Shown here: piece by piece, positions 8,506-16,552 of the stretch | Layout: each line of letters starts with the position of its first letter | Numbering within the stretch: the stretch's first letter is position 1 | Notes under the pieces: model-generated | What the model saw: the letters and a program-made list of their open reading frames with translations, nothing else | Told to the model about the DNA's origin: nothing | Databases searched by the model: none | Assembly: GCF_000826125.2 (NCBI RefSeq) | Contig: NZ_LN651373.1 | Location: 976,333-1,010,154, forward strand | Direction: 5' to 3' | Source of the DNA: Bhargavaea cecembensis | GTDB lineage: Bacteria; Bacillota; Bacilli; Bacillales_A; Planococcaceae | Length of the DNA: 33,822 bases | Made by a program: the position numbers and the translations under genes

Positions 8506-8575
8506 GGCCGAGTCGTCCGCTTCCGGCCTTGAGTCGTCCAGGTTTTTTATTCCAGCCAGACTTTCCGACAAGGCC
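8506..8575. repeat. 21-bp-period array A, right part
   Basis: GAGTCG recurs at 8510 and 8531 (21 bp apart). The second copy is followed by the T-rich long-unit segment, somewhat diverged. It continues the array on the other side of the IS. Confidence 0.88.
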
Positions 8576-8580
8576 AATTT

Positions 8581-8627
8581 AAAAACCGGACGGATCCCAG
8601 TTTTCGAGCGGGATCCGTCCGGTTTTT
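8581..8627. terminator. Bidirectional rho-independent terminator
   Basis: An 18-bp perfect stem pairs 8581-8598 with 8610-8627, with A-run and T-run at the ends so that it can stop transcription in both directions. It follows the MFS gene on the minus strand and would also stop reads leaving the IS. Confidence 0.93.
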
Positions 8628-8643
8628 TCTTTGAATGCAGAAT

Positions 8644-9867
8644 TCATCCCGCTGCCTGCACTTTGCGGGTGCGGAGGCGGTTGAGCGTTCCGCGGTTCCT
8701 GGCTGCCCATACGGCGGTGATGCCGAGGCAGGCCAGCAGGATGATCGTGCCGGCTATATACGGGGAGGCCATGTTCCAGTCGAATAACGTTCCGGCAAGC
8801 GCCGGGCCGAACATGTTGCCGAGGCTCATGTACGCGTTCATGAGGCCGGCGGCAAATCCCTGCTCGTTCCCGGCCATTTTGGAGATGAGTGTATTGATCG
8901 CCGGCCGGAGAAGGGACGTCGCGGTGAAGAAGAATGTGGCGACGAGCAGGATCGTCCAGAACGTGTTGACGAACAGGATGCCGACCATCGCGACGGCCGC
9001 CACTCCGAGATTCACGAGGATGACATTCATCTCCCCGAACTTCTTGAACAGCGGATCGACGACGAACGTCTGCACGATGACTCCGACGAATCCGCCGACC
9101 GTCAGCAGTACCGCAATGTCGGACGGCGTGTAATTGTATTTCTTGTCGACGTACATCGAGATCGTCGCCTGGAAGTTCGCCAGGCCGAACGAAAAGACGA
9201 GCATGATGATCAGCATGACGAAGTACGGCATCGCCGCGGAGCGCCGGAGCTGCAGGAAAATGGTCTCGGGACGCTTTTTCTCCTGTTCCGGCTTGACGAC
9301 GGGCCTCGGGTCGGGAAGGATGAACCAGGAAGACGCCGCCGCAACGAGGGCCGCCGCGCAGGCGATGTAAAACGGGAACTGCATGCTGACATTGGCGAGG
9401 AATCCGCCGATCGACGGACCGATCATAAAGCCGAGCGACATCGACGCGCCGAGGTAGCCCATCCCTTTTCCCCGTTCTTCGAGCGTCGTGATGTCGGCGA
9501 CGAACGCCATCATCGGCGGGATGAGGAAGGCGGATCCGAAACCGCTCAGGAACCGGGCAGCAAACAAGATCCACAGCTGGCCCGCCAGGCCGAAGATCAG
9601 CTGGGAAATCCCGAACACGATGAGGCCGAACACGATGAGTTTCTTCCGGCCGTACTTATCCGACAGGTTTCCGGACAGCGGGGAGAAGAGGAATTGGGAG
9701 AAGGCGAATGTGGCGATGAGAAAGCCGAGCACTTGCCCGGCCGCACCGAAGGTTTCCAAATATCCGGGCATGATCGGAATGATGAGTCCGATTCCCGACA
9801 TGGCGATGAACATGTTGAACATCAGAATGTAAAGGGCAAAACGGTTGCTCTTTACGGCCATGGACAT
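8644..9867 (-). CDS. MFS multidrug exporter, Bmr/Blt/NorA type
   Basis: A 407-residue, 12-helix major-facilitator protein. It has the DHA1 drug/proton antiporter motifs: an N-terminal FNMFIAMSGIGLIIPIMPGY segment, motif A in loop 2-3 (GNLSDKYGRKKLI), the antiporter motif C region in helix 5 (LGFMIGPSIGGF), and a second GNMFGPALAG in helix 11. The pattern is closest, from memory, to B. subtilis Bmr and Blt. The start is placed at ATG 9867, which has AGAGAG upstream; GTG 9870 and ATG 9861 are alternatives. Single-gene unit with its own terminator. No regulator gene is adjacent, so the drug or physiological substrate cannot be guessed. Confidence 0.9.
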   Translation of the reverse strand: MSMAVKSNRFALYILMFNMFIAMSGIGLIIPIMPGYLETFGAAGQVLGFLIATFAFSQFLFSPLSGNLSDKYGRKKLIVFGLIVFGISQLIFGLAGQLWILFAARFLSGFGSAFLIPPMMAFVADITTLEERGKGMGYLGASMSLGFMIGPSIGGFLANVSMQFPFYIACAAALVAAASSWFILPDPRPVVKPEQEKKRPETIFLQLRRSAAMPYFVMLIIMLVFSFGLANFQATISMYVDKKYNYTPSDIAVLLTVGGFVGVIVQTFVVDPLFKKFGEMNVILVNLGVAAVAMVGILFVNTFWTILLVATFFFTATSLLRPAINTLISKMAGNEQGFAAGLMNAYMSLGNMFGPALAGTLFDWNMASPYIAGTIILLACLGITAVWAARNRGTLNRLRTRKVQAAG

Positions 9868-10089
9868 CACACTCTCTTTCTTTCGCGGCTCTAATCATCT
9901 TACCACATCGTGCCGGGCGAGGCGCCTTCTTTGACCGTATTATTTCTGTTTCATGATGGGACTTTGCTGGCCGGGGAGCACCGCAGAGTCTTCAGCCCGT
10001 GCCGTCCCCGAGGAAGTCGCCGTCTTTCACTCCAGTCAATCGATCGGAAGAAGGAGCGCTATTTAAATACAGCTTTGAATATGCAGAGA

Positions 10090-10122
10090 AAAACGACAAG
10101 AGCGCGGGGCTCCTGCCGTTTT
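10090..10122. terminator. Terminator after potD
   Basis: The stem pairs 10090-10103 (AAAACGACAAGAGC) with 10109-10122 with two mismatches. A T-run follows on the minus strand, directly after the potD stop. The rest of 9868-10089 holds the upstream region of the MFS gene; I see no further gene in it. Confidence 0.85.
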
Positions 10123-10124
10123 TT

Positions 10125-11201
10125 CTAATTCATTTCCATCTTAAATTTCAGGAAGCGTTCGTTGTAGTCGCCGAGCATTTCCGGGCCGAGGTTCCGGTAC
10201 ACTTCGAGGTGCTCCCGGGCTTCTTCGTCCGGATAGAATCGCTCGTCATTGACGATTTCCGGATCCATCAGATCGAGGGCGTCGGCGTTTGGCGTGGAGT
10301 AGCCGACGTAGTCCGCATTTTGCGCGGCCACTTCGGGGTCGAGCATGAAATTGATGAATTGATGGGCGCCGTCAATGTTGGCGGCCGTTTTCGGAATGAC
10401 CATGTTGTCAAACCAGAGATTGGAGCCTTCTTCGGGAACGGCGTAATCGAGCGACTCGTTTTCACTCATCATGTCGAGCGCCTGGCCGGACCAGGTGAGC
10501 GCGACCGTTGCCTCGTTTTGCTGCATCATCTGGGTGATTTCGTCTCCGATGATCGCCTTGACGTTCGGGGCAAGTCCGGAAAGCTTGGCGGATGCCTCGT
10601 CAAGTTCACGCACGCTCGTTGAATTCAGGGAATAACCGAGCACGTTCAGGCCCATCCCGATGACTTCGCGTGCACTGTCGACGAGGATGACCTTCTGATT
10701 GAGCGCAGGGTCCCACAGGTCTTCCCAGCTGTTGAAATCATAGTCGCCGTCCAGCAGTTCAGGATTGAATACGATGCCGAGCGTTCCCCAGAAAAACGGT
10801 ATCGAGTATTCATTCCCCGGGTCGAACGCCAAGTCCAGGAAGTACGGATCGAGATGTTTCATGTTCGGAAGCTTCGAATGATCGAGCGGGATGAGCAAGT
10901 CGTTTTCCCTCATTTTTTCGATCATGTATTCGGAAGGCACGGCGATGTCGTAGGAAGTGCCGCCCTGCTGGATCTTCGTCATCATCGCTTCGTTCGAATC
11001 AAACGTCTCATAAACGACCCGGATGCCGGTTTCTTCGGTGAATTGCTTCAAAAGGTCGGGATCGATGTACTCGCCCCAGTTATAGACTGTAATCGTATCC
11101 GCCCCTGCGTTTCCGGCAGACTTGCCGAGCTCGCTGTTCGCCCAGATGAGGAGGGCGGAGGCGATGAGGACGGCGAGCGCCGCCCGGACGATGTCTTTCA
11201 T
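10125..11201 (-). CDS. potD: Polyamine ABC transporter substrate-binding protein
   Basis: A 358-residue PotD-family protein that captures spermidine/putrescine outside the membrane and delivers it to PotBC. Family features: TVYNWGEYIDPDLLKQF at the start of the mature domain, GGTSYDIAVPSEYMIEKM, YSIPFFWGTLGIVFN, and LTWSGQALDM. The N-terminus has one hydrophobic helix (VRAALAVLIASALLIWANSE) but no lipobox Cys, so it may stay anchored by an uncleaved helix or be released, rather than being a lipoprotein. ATG 11201 overlaps the potC stop by four bases. Confidence 0.95.
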   Translation of the reverse strand: MKDIVRAALAVLIASALLIWANSELGKSAGNAGADTITVYNWGEYIDPDLLKQFTEETGIRVVYETFDSNEAMMTKIQQGGTSYDIAVPSEYMIEKMRENDLLIPLDHSKLPNMKHLDPYFLDLAFDPGNEYSIPFFWGTLGIVFNPELLDGDYDFNSWEDLWDPALNQKVILVDSAREVIGMGLNVLGYSLNSTSVRELDEASAKLSGLAPNVKAIIGDEITQMMQQNEATVALTWSGQALDMMSENESLDYAVPEEGSNLWFDNMVIPKTAANIDGAHQFINFMLDPEVAAQNADYVGYSTPNADALDLMDPEIVNDERFYPDEEAREHLEVYRNLGPEMLGDYNERFLKFKMEMN

Positions 11202-11998
11202 CTTTTCACCCCCGTGATCGGCGTCTTGTTCCGGCTGTTCAGCGCGTAGTATCCGAGCACGAGCCCGACGGTCACGACGAACAGCAGTCCGGAGAGGGCG
11301 TTGATCGTGAGCGTGACGCCTGTGCGCGCCATCGAATAGATTTCAACAGACAGGGTGCTGAAGCCGTTGCCGGTGACGAAGAAGGTCACCGCAAAATCGT
11401 CGAGCGAGTAGGTGAGCGCCAGGAAAAAGCCCGCGAAGATGCCCGGCTTGATGTACGGGATGATGACCCGTGTGAGCACGTCGCGTCCCGAGGCGCCGAG
11501 ATCACGTGCCGCATCGATCAGCGAATCGCTCATCTCGAGTAGCTTCGGAAGCACCATGAGGACGACAATCGGCACGCTGAATGCGATATGCGAGATGAGC
11601 ACCGACGTGAAGCCGAGCCGCACGCCGATCGCCGTGAACAAGATGAGGAATGACGCCCCGATGATGACGTCCGGGCTGACGATCAGGATGTTGTTCAGGG
11701 ACAGCAGCGTGTTCCGGAGTTTCCGGTTTTTGATATAGACGATGGCGAGCGCGCCGAGAACGCCGATCGTCGTGGCGAGCAGCGAAGACAGGAGGGCGAC
11801 GATCACCGTGTTCAGCACGATCATGATGAGCCGGGTGTCCTCGAACACCGCCGCGTAATGCTCCCAAGTGAACGACTCGAATGAAGTCATCGTCCCGCCC
11901 GAGTTGAACGAATAAAAGATCAGGAAGAAGATCGGGGCATACAGGATCAGGAACACGAGGCCGAGGAATAGCTTCGGGCCTTTAGCGGTTTTTCCCAT
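11198..11998 (-). CDS. potC: Polyamine ABC transporter permease PotC
   Basis: A 266-residue inner-membrane permease with six predicted helices, starting with LFLGLVFLILYAPIFFLIFY. The EAA loop that contacts the ATPase is seen as DAARDLGASGRDVLTRVIIP near residues 162-181. It overlaps potB by 17 bases and potD by four. It forms the channel with PotB. Confidence 0.95.
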   Translation of the reverse strand: MGKTAKGPKLFLGLVFLILYAPIFFLIFYSFNSGGTMTSFESFTWEHYAAVFEDTRLIMIVLNTVIVALLSSLLATTIGVLGALAIVYIKNRKLRNTLLSLNNILIVSPDVIIGASFLILFTAIGVRLGFTSVLISHIAFSVPIVVLMVLPKLLEMSDSLIDAARDLGASGRDVLTRVIIPYIKPGIFAGFFLALTYSLDDFAVTFFVTGNGFSTLSVEIYSMARTGVTLTINALSGLLFVVTVGLVLGYYALNSRNKTPITGVKR

Positions 11999-12806
11999 GG
12001 TTCGCCCCTCCTTTTTCCTTTTGTTCGGTGAACAGCATGATGAGGAACATGAACAGGATCAGGAAGACGGCGATCGTCGAGCCCATGCCCCAGTTCTGCG
12101 TGACGAGGAATTGCTGCTCGATGGCCGTCCCGAGCGTAATCACTTTGTTGCCGGCGATGAGCCGGGTGATCATGAAGAGGGACAGTGCCGGGATGAACGT
12201 CACCTGGATCCCGGACTTCACCCCGTTCATCGTGAGCGGCAGGATGACCCGCCGGAACGTCGTCCATGCGTTGGCGCCGAGATCGCGGGAAGCATCGATG
12301 AGCGCCGGATTCAGCCGGTCGATGGCATTGAAGATCGGCAGGATCATGAACGGAATGAAAATGTACACCGAAACGAAGATGAAGCTGAAATCGGTGAACA
12401 GCAGTTGCCGGTGGCCGATGCCGATGGCCGCGAAGAAGGCATTGATCGGACCATACTGCCCGAAGATTCCCATGAAGGCATAAGTCTTCAGCAGGAGGTT
12501 GATCCAAGACGGGATGATGATCAGCAGTAGCCAGAGCTGTTTATGCTTCGTCTTCGTCAGGAAATAAGCCGTCGGATAAGAGATGAGAAGCGAAAACAGC
12601 GTGATGAGGAAGGCATACCAGAACGAACTGATCGTGAGCTTCAGATAGATCGACGAGAAAAAGGCCTTGTAGTTGCCGAGCGTGAACCCGCCGTGCAGAT
12701 CAAAGAAGGAATAGTAGCCGATCAGGACAATCGGCGCGATGACGAACAGCAGGATCCAGGCGCCGTACGGGATGAGGTAGAGTGCGCGGGCCGCCTTACT
12801 CTGCAT
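11982..12806 (-). CDS. potB: Polyamine ABC transporter permease PotB
   Basis: A 274-residue permease with helices beginning [20 protein letters not shown]. The EAA loop reads [20 protein letters not shown]. The NLLLKTYAF segment is also typical of PotB. The start overlaps the end of potA by 11 bases and the end overlaps potC, so the four transporter genes are tightly coupled. Confidence 0.95.
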   Translation of the reverse strand: MQSKAARALYLIPYGAWILLFVIAPIVLIGYYSFFDLHGGFTLGNYKAFFSSIYLKLTISSFWYAFLITLFSLLISYPTAYFLTKTKHKQLWLLLIIIPSWINLLLKTYAFMGIFGQYGPINAFFAAIGIGHRQLLFTDFSFIFVSVYIFIPFMILPIFNAIDRLNPALIDASRDLGANAWTTFRRVILPLTMNGVKSGIQVTFIPALSLFMITRLIAGNKVITLGTAIEQQFLVTQNWGMGSTIAVFLILFMFLIMLFTEQKEKGGANHGKNR

Positions 12807-13902
12807 GGCCCGTCACCTCATACGATTCGAGCCTCCGGTCAAAGTCTTCCTCGGACTCGTTCAATCTCATGACGTGGATCGCCTCCGGATCAAAGTCAAG
12901 GCCGATCTCATCGTCGACCTGCGCTTTTTTCGTCGAATGAACGAGCCATTCATTGCCGTCTTTGTCATAGGTCGAAAGCTCATAATGAACACCCCGGAAA
13001 AGCTGGGTGTCGACCTTGACGATCAGCTTGCCTTTTTCGGCAGACGTGATTTCCAGATCCTCCGGCCGGATGACGACTTCAATCTTTTCGTTCGGATCAA
13101 GCCCCGCATCCACGCATTCGAATTCCTTGCCGGCGAAGTGGACGAGCCGATCACGCACCATGATGCCGTCCACGATGTTTGATTCGCCGATGAAGTCCGC
13201 GACGAACCGGTTGATCGGCTCATCATAAATATCGATCGGAGTTCCGGACTGCACGATTTCGCCCGCATTCATGACGAAGATTTCATCGGACATCGCCAGC
13301 GCTTCCTCCTGGTCATGCGTGACGAAGATGAACGTCTTGCCGAGGCGCTGCTGAAGTTCGCGCAGTTCATACTGCATTTCGGTGCGCAGTTTCAGATCAA
13401 GCGCCGAAAGCGGTTCGTCAAGCAGGATCACTTCCGGGTCATTGACGATCGCCCGTGCAATAGCCACGCGTTGCCGCTGGCCGCCGGACATTTCGGAGAT
13501 CTCCCGGTTCTCATATCCGTCGAGGTTGACGAACTTGAGCGCTTCGAGAACACGCCTTTTCACTTCGGCTCCCTTTACTTTCTTGATGCGAAGGCCGAAC
13601 GCGACATTTTCGAACACATTCAGGTGGGGGAAGAGGGCATAGTCCTGGAACACCGTGTTCACTTGGCGTTCATTCGGCGGGACGTCGTTGATCTTCCGGC
13701 CGTTGAACCGGATTTCACCGTCGGACGGCTCAATGAACCCGGCGATGAGGCGGAGGATCGTCGTCTTCCCGCACCCCGACGGCCCGAGCAGAGTGTAAAA
13801 TTTCCCGCGTTCCATCTCGAAACTGATGTGATCGAGAACGGTGGCATCTTCGCTGTAGCGCTTGGTGACACCCTCGAAGCGGATGATGGGCTGAGTAGTC
13901 AT
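12796..13902 (-). CDS. potA: Polyamine ABC transporter ATPase
   Basis: A 368-residue ATPase that powers polyamine import. Walker A GPSGCGKT is at residues 40-47, the signature MSGGQ at 138-142, Walker B VILLDEP at 158-164, and the switch histidine at 196 ([10 protein letters not shown]). A C-terminal TOBE-type domain follows from about residue 240. GGAGG lies six bases before the ATG. The gene follows xre by 18 bases and heads the transporter genes. Confidence 0.97.
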   Translation of the reverse strand: MTTQPIIRFEGVTKRYSEDATVLDHISFEMERGKFYTLLGPSGCGKTTILRLIAGFIEPSDGEIRFNGRKINDVPPNERQVNTVFQDYALFPHLNVFENVAFGLRIKKVKGAEVKRRVLEALKFVNLDGYENREISEMSGGQRQRVAIARAIVNDPEVILLDEPLSALDLKLRTEMQYELRELQQRLGKTFIFVTHDQEEALAMSDEIFVMNAGEIVQSGTPIDIYDEPINRFVADFIGESNIVDGIMVRDRLVHFAGKEFECVDAGLDPNEKIEVVIRPEDLEITSAEKGKLIVKVDTQLFRGVHYELSTYDKDGNEWLVHSTKKAQVDDEIGLDFDPEAIHVMRLNESEEDFDRRLESYEVTGHAE

Positions 13903-13920
13903 GTCAAACCTCCATATTCA

Positions 13921-14463
13921 TTAAAGATAAGATTCGGTGGCGACGAGCAGGCACTTCGCCTCGCTTTTTCCGGCGTTCGAGACGCGGTGGACGTCGGATG
14001 CTTCATAGTAGATCGCGTCCCCTTCAGCGGCCTCGAATTCTTCCTTTCCGAGTTCCAGCCGGACTTTCCCTTTAAGGACATAGATGAACGTCTCGGCGAG
14101 GGACGGCTCAAACTCCTTGAACTCCCCGCCGGGTCCGAGGCTCAGAAGCACAGGCTCCATCTCGTTCTCATTGGACTCCGACACGAGCCAGCGGACGGTA
14201 AATCCCCGCTCCTCGTCGATGTTAAGCGTATGTTCATCTTTGTGGAACACCACTTTCCGGTGAATTCCGCTGTCATCGAAGAAATCCCTCGGCGACGAGC
14301 CGAGCACTTCCAGCAGGGAGAAGAGCGTCTCGATGGAAGGGGAAGTGAGGTCCCGCTCAAGCTGGGAGATATACCCTTTGCTCAAATCCGCGCGTTCGCC
14401 GAGCTCCTCCTGGGTCAGCCCCTTTTTCAACCGGAGCCGTTTAATCTTCTTGCCGATCTGCAT
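13921..14463 (-). CDS. Xre-family regulator with C-terminal cupin domain
   Basis: A 180-residue regulator from ATG 14463, with GGAGG well placed upstream; the longer frame to 14544 runs through the promoter and is not used. Residues 1-60 form an HTH_3 domain (KIKRLRLKKGLTQEELGERA, then SKGYISQLERDLTSPSIETL). Residues 105-180 form a cupin_2 sensor (ETFIYVLKGKVRLELGKEEF, AIYYEASDVHRVSN). It is first in the pot operon, as in related Bacilli, and is likely to control it in response to polyamines (inference by context and by similarity of layout to PuuR). Confidence 0.93.
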   Translation of the reverse strand: MQIGKKIKRLRLKKGLTQEELGERADLSKGYISQLERDLTSPSIETLFSLLEVLGSSPRDFFDDSGIHRKVVFHKDEHTLNIDEERGFTVRWLVSESNENEMEPVLLSLGPGGEFKEFEPSLAETFIYVLKGKVRLELGKEEFEAAEGDAIYYEASDVHRVSNAGKSEAKCLLVATESYL

Positions 14464-14488
14464 CGGGAATCCTCCCGTCAGTTTACTA

Positions 14489-14511
14489 TTATCAAACTTA
14501 AAGTTTAATAA
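14489..14511. promoter_or_regulatory. Candidate operator for the Xre-cupin regulator
   Basis: A 23-bp near-perfect palindrome: TATCAAACTT at 14490-14499, one central base, AAGTTTAATA at 14501-14510, plus one further outer pair; only one arm pair is mismatched. It covers about +6 to +29 relative to the start expected from the promoter, so bound protein would block transcription of xre-potABCD. Confidence 0.7.
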
Positions 14512-14523
14512 AACACGTTTTTC

Positions 14524-14551
14524 ATTATACAAAAAAAGAAACAAAAAGCAA
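14524..14551 (-). promoter_or_regulatory. Promoter of xre-potABCD
   Basis: Minus strand: -35 TTGCTT (14551-14546), 16-bp spacer, -10 TATAAT (14529-14524). The spacer is an almost pure pyrimidine tract. The structured repeat array starts immediately upstream. Confidence 0.8.
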
Positions 14552-14554
14552 AGG

Positions 14555-14988
14555 CCAAAAGCGGAGCGGGCCGTTCAGACCCGACAGGCATAAGACAGCC
14601 GGCGGCGTGAAGCCTGCTTCACAGAGCCGGATGACTTATGACCCCGAGGGTTTGGCCCGCGCAGCTGGACAGACCAAAAGCGGAGCGGGCCGTGATAAGG
14701 AAGTCTGCCTAAAGGCGCCGCTTCTCGGCAACGGCTGACTGACCTGCTCCCGCAGGCCTCCGACAGGCATAAGGCGCGTTGCAAAGTGAAGCCCGCTTCG
14801 CGGCGCAACGTGACTTATGACCCCGAGCCCCTGCCGCCCGCAGCTGGACGGGCAAAAGCGGAGGGCGCCCGTTTGGAGGCGACAGGCACAAGAGGGTCTG
14901 CGTCGCGAGGCCTGCCTCGCAGAGCGGAACGGCTTGTGACCCCGAGCCTCCGGCGCCCAAAGCTGGACGGGCAAAAGCGGAGGGCGCC
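14555..14988. repeat. Array B: three structured ~115-bp repeats plus a leading fragment
   Basis: Units at 14576-14691, 14752-14869 and 14875-14988; a 3' fragment at 14555-14572. Shared blocks are GACAGGCAYAAG, CTTRTGACCCCGAG, AGCTGGAC and CAAAAGCGGAG. Between them lie segments that differ between units but stay self-complementary. Basal stem: CAGACCC/GGGTTTG, GCAGG+CTC/GAG+CCTGC, GGAGGC/GCCTCC. Second stem: CATAAG/CTTATG twice, CACAAG/CTTGTG. Apical: TGAAGC/GCTTCA, GAAGC/GCTTC, GCGAGGC/GCCTCGC. 3' hairpin: GGCCCGC/GCGGGCC in unit 1, GGCGCCC/GGGCGCC in unit 3. The 61-bp spacer 14692-14751 holds small hairpins. No coding gene is supported in 14552-15030. Confidence 0.9.
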
Positions 14989-14995
14989 GATACAT

Positions 14996-15026
14996 AAAAA
15001 CAGCGGCCTGAAAATCCGGCCGCTGT
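14996..15026 (-). terminator. Terminator of the CorA-like gene
   Basis: Minus-strand stem ACAGCGGCC (15026-15018) with its complement at 15008-15000, then a T-run from the A-tract at 14996-15000. It lies just after the stop at 15031. Confidence 0.88.
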
Positions 15027-15030
15027 AGGT

Positions 15031-16485
15031 TCACAAATTCAGGTCGTCCCATCTCATCCGGAACTTACGCCAGAGCGTGCGGCCGAGCGTAGTGAGGAAC
15101 AGATAGATCGACATGCCGATTCCGAGAACGGCGGTGAGCAGGGAAATCCACTCGAAGAAGCCGTATGACTCGACTTCCTTCCAGCTGAAGTCATCCTTCC
15201 AGTCATCAATGACGAGGTTCATTCCGTAGATTCCGGAAATCACGGTGAAGACGGTCAGGAAGAAGAGAAGCAGGTTCATCCGCGATGAAGCCGCGTTCTC
15301 CTGCACCCGGTACAATTCATCGAGCGTTCCTTTCACTTCTTTAAAAAGCAGATCTATATTGAAGGCTTCCCGAAAATGGGAGCTGAGCTCGCGGCCTTCC
15401 TGGCGTGCGCTGATATGCTCGAAGTAATACCAGGAGGAGAAGATCGTGATCAGCTGGATCAGCCGCTTGACGTATTCTTCGTCCTTATCCCATTTCAGCC
15501 GGCTATACTCAAAAGAGACGCGCAGCAACATGATCCGGTAAAAGTAATGAAGGATAAAGTTGTAGTAATGCGTGCTCATGAAGTGCGCGAGCGGACGCTC
15601 CATGCTGCTTCGCGGTTCAGTCGAAACGGCGGAAAACGAATAATCGGTCGTCAGCAAATAATAGCCCGGCGCCCACCGGTCGTGCAGATACTTTTTCAGA
15701 TAGTCTTCAATATAATCCATGTTCGACGTCGAGATAAATCGCCTGCCCGATGCATCGAGCCCGTCAACCCGCCCGATCCGAAATAGCTGCTCATCCGTGA
15801 TCTCGGTTCCCGGTTCGGCAAAGAAGAAGGCGTTCACATACATCCGCTCGTCATCGAAATACGGCAGGCTTCCGAAATAACCGGTCAGCCGCTCGTCGTG
15901 GATCACAAACGGTCTGATGGCTGATGCCGGGCGTTCGATCAGGAAGTCGTGGATGCTTCTGTATTTGCTTCCGTCCGGACAAGTAATGGAAGATCCCTTT
16001 TCCTCTTTCAGCTTGTTCTCTGCAGCCCGGAAATGCTGCGTGAAGTCGAGGATGCTGGACAGCGGAAGCGGACCGGCCGACAGCTCGACCCGTGATGTCA
16101 GAAACGCGATTCCGAACGGGGCGAGGATGATATCCAGGCTGATGATCCGAAATGGATAAGAGCGGTCCTTGACTGACAGTGTAAAGTCTTCGTTGATGGG
16201 CTTCGAGAACCGGCGGAACCCGTACTCGCCTGATGACTGAGGAAACAGCTTCTGCTCGACATACGGGAGAAAGTACTGGTCGAGCTCCTCTCGCATGACC
16301 CGGACGCCTTCCGGATGAATTTCTTCAATCGTGGAGGGGTCGTCCAGCGAGAAAAAACGGAATCCGTCCTCCTCCAGACGTTTGACGACTTCGCCGGCCT
16401 TCTTTTTCCGGTAGGCGAACGGAAGGATGAATGATAAGTGGGATTCCACAACCGTGAAATCAGTCGGTTCAGAGATGGATTTCAT
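15031..16485 (-). CDS. CorA-like (GMN-motif) membrane protein with a long N-terminal domain
   Basis: A 484-residue protein from ATG 16485, preceded by GCGGTGA; ATG 16503 lacks a site. The last 85 residues have the CorA layout: helix 1 (LLLFFLTVFTVISGIYG), the GMN motif at 421-423, a short acidic loop (IDDWKDDFSWKE), helix 2 (FEWISLLTAVLGIGMSIYLF) and a basic tail. GMN is the selectivity signature of CorA/Mrs2 Mg2+ channels. The N-terminal ~390 residues are longer than the roughly 240 usual in CorA, and I recognise no domain in them beyond helix-rich segments near 310-390. Divalent or other cation transport is inferred from the C-terminus only. Divergent from the zinc-ribbon gene. Confidence 0.75.
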   Translation of the reverse strand: MKSISEPTDFTVVESHLSFILPFAYRKKKAGEVVKRLEEDGFRFFSLDDPSTIEEIHPEGVRVMREELDQYFLPYVEQKLFPQSSGEYGFRRFSKPINEDFTLSVKDRSYPFRIISLDIILAPFGIAFLTSRVELSAGPLPLSSILDFTQHFRAAENKLKEEKGSSITCPDGSKYRSIHDFLIERPASAIRPFVIHDERLTGYFGSLPYFDDERMYVNAFFFAEPGTEITDEQLFRIGRVDGLDASGRRFISTSNMDYIEDYLKKYLHDRWAPGYYLLTTDYSFSAVSTEPRSSMERPLAHFMSTHYYNFILHYFYRIMLLRVSFEYSRLKWDKDEEYVKRLIQLITIFSSWYYFEHISARQEGRELSSHFREAFNIDLLFKEVKGTLDELYRVQENAASSRMNLLLFFLTVFTVISGIYGMNLVIDDWKDDFSWKEVESYGFFEWISLLTAVLGIGMSIYLFLTTLGRTLWRKFRMRWDDLNL

Positions 16486-16502
16486 GAATTCACCGCAGTT
16501 CA

Positions 16503-16530
16503 TTGTAGTTTCGTTTGGATGTGGTACACT
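16503..16530 (+). promoter_or_regulatory. Promoter of the zinc-ribbon gene
   Basis: TTGTAG (16503-16508), 16-bp spacer, TACACT (16525-16530). On the opposite strand TACAAT (16507-16502) could be the -10 of the CorA-like gene, so the two divergent promoters would overlap. Confidence 0.5.
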
Positions 16531-16552
16531 AATGGAAAAAGGAGGGGCGGCA

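Noticed and set aside
10128-10622. Plus-strand frame opposite potD
   Set aside because: Entirely antisense to a clear PotD domain; its upstream part only runs through the terminator.
14575-15052. Minus-strand frames of 77-138 codons over array B
   Set aside because: They consist of the structured repeat, contain hairpins throughout and cross the CorA-like terminator.
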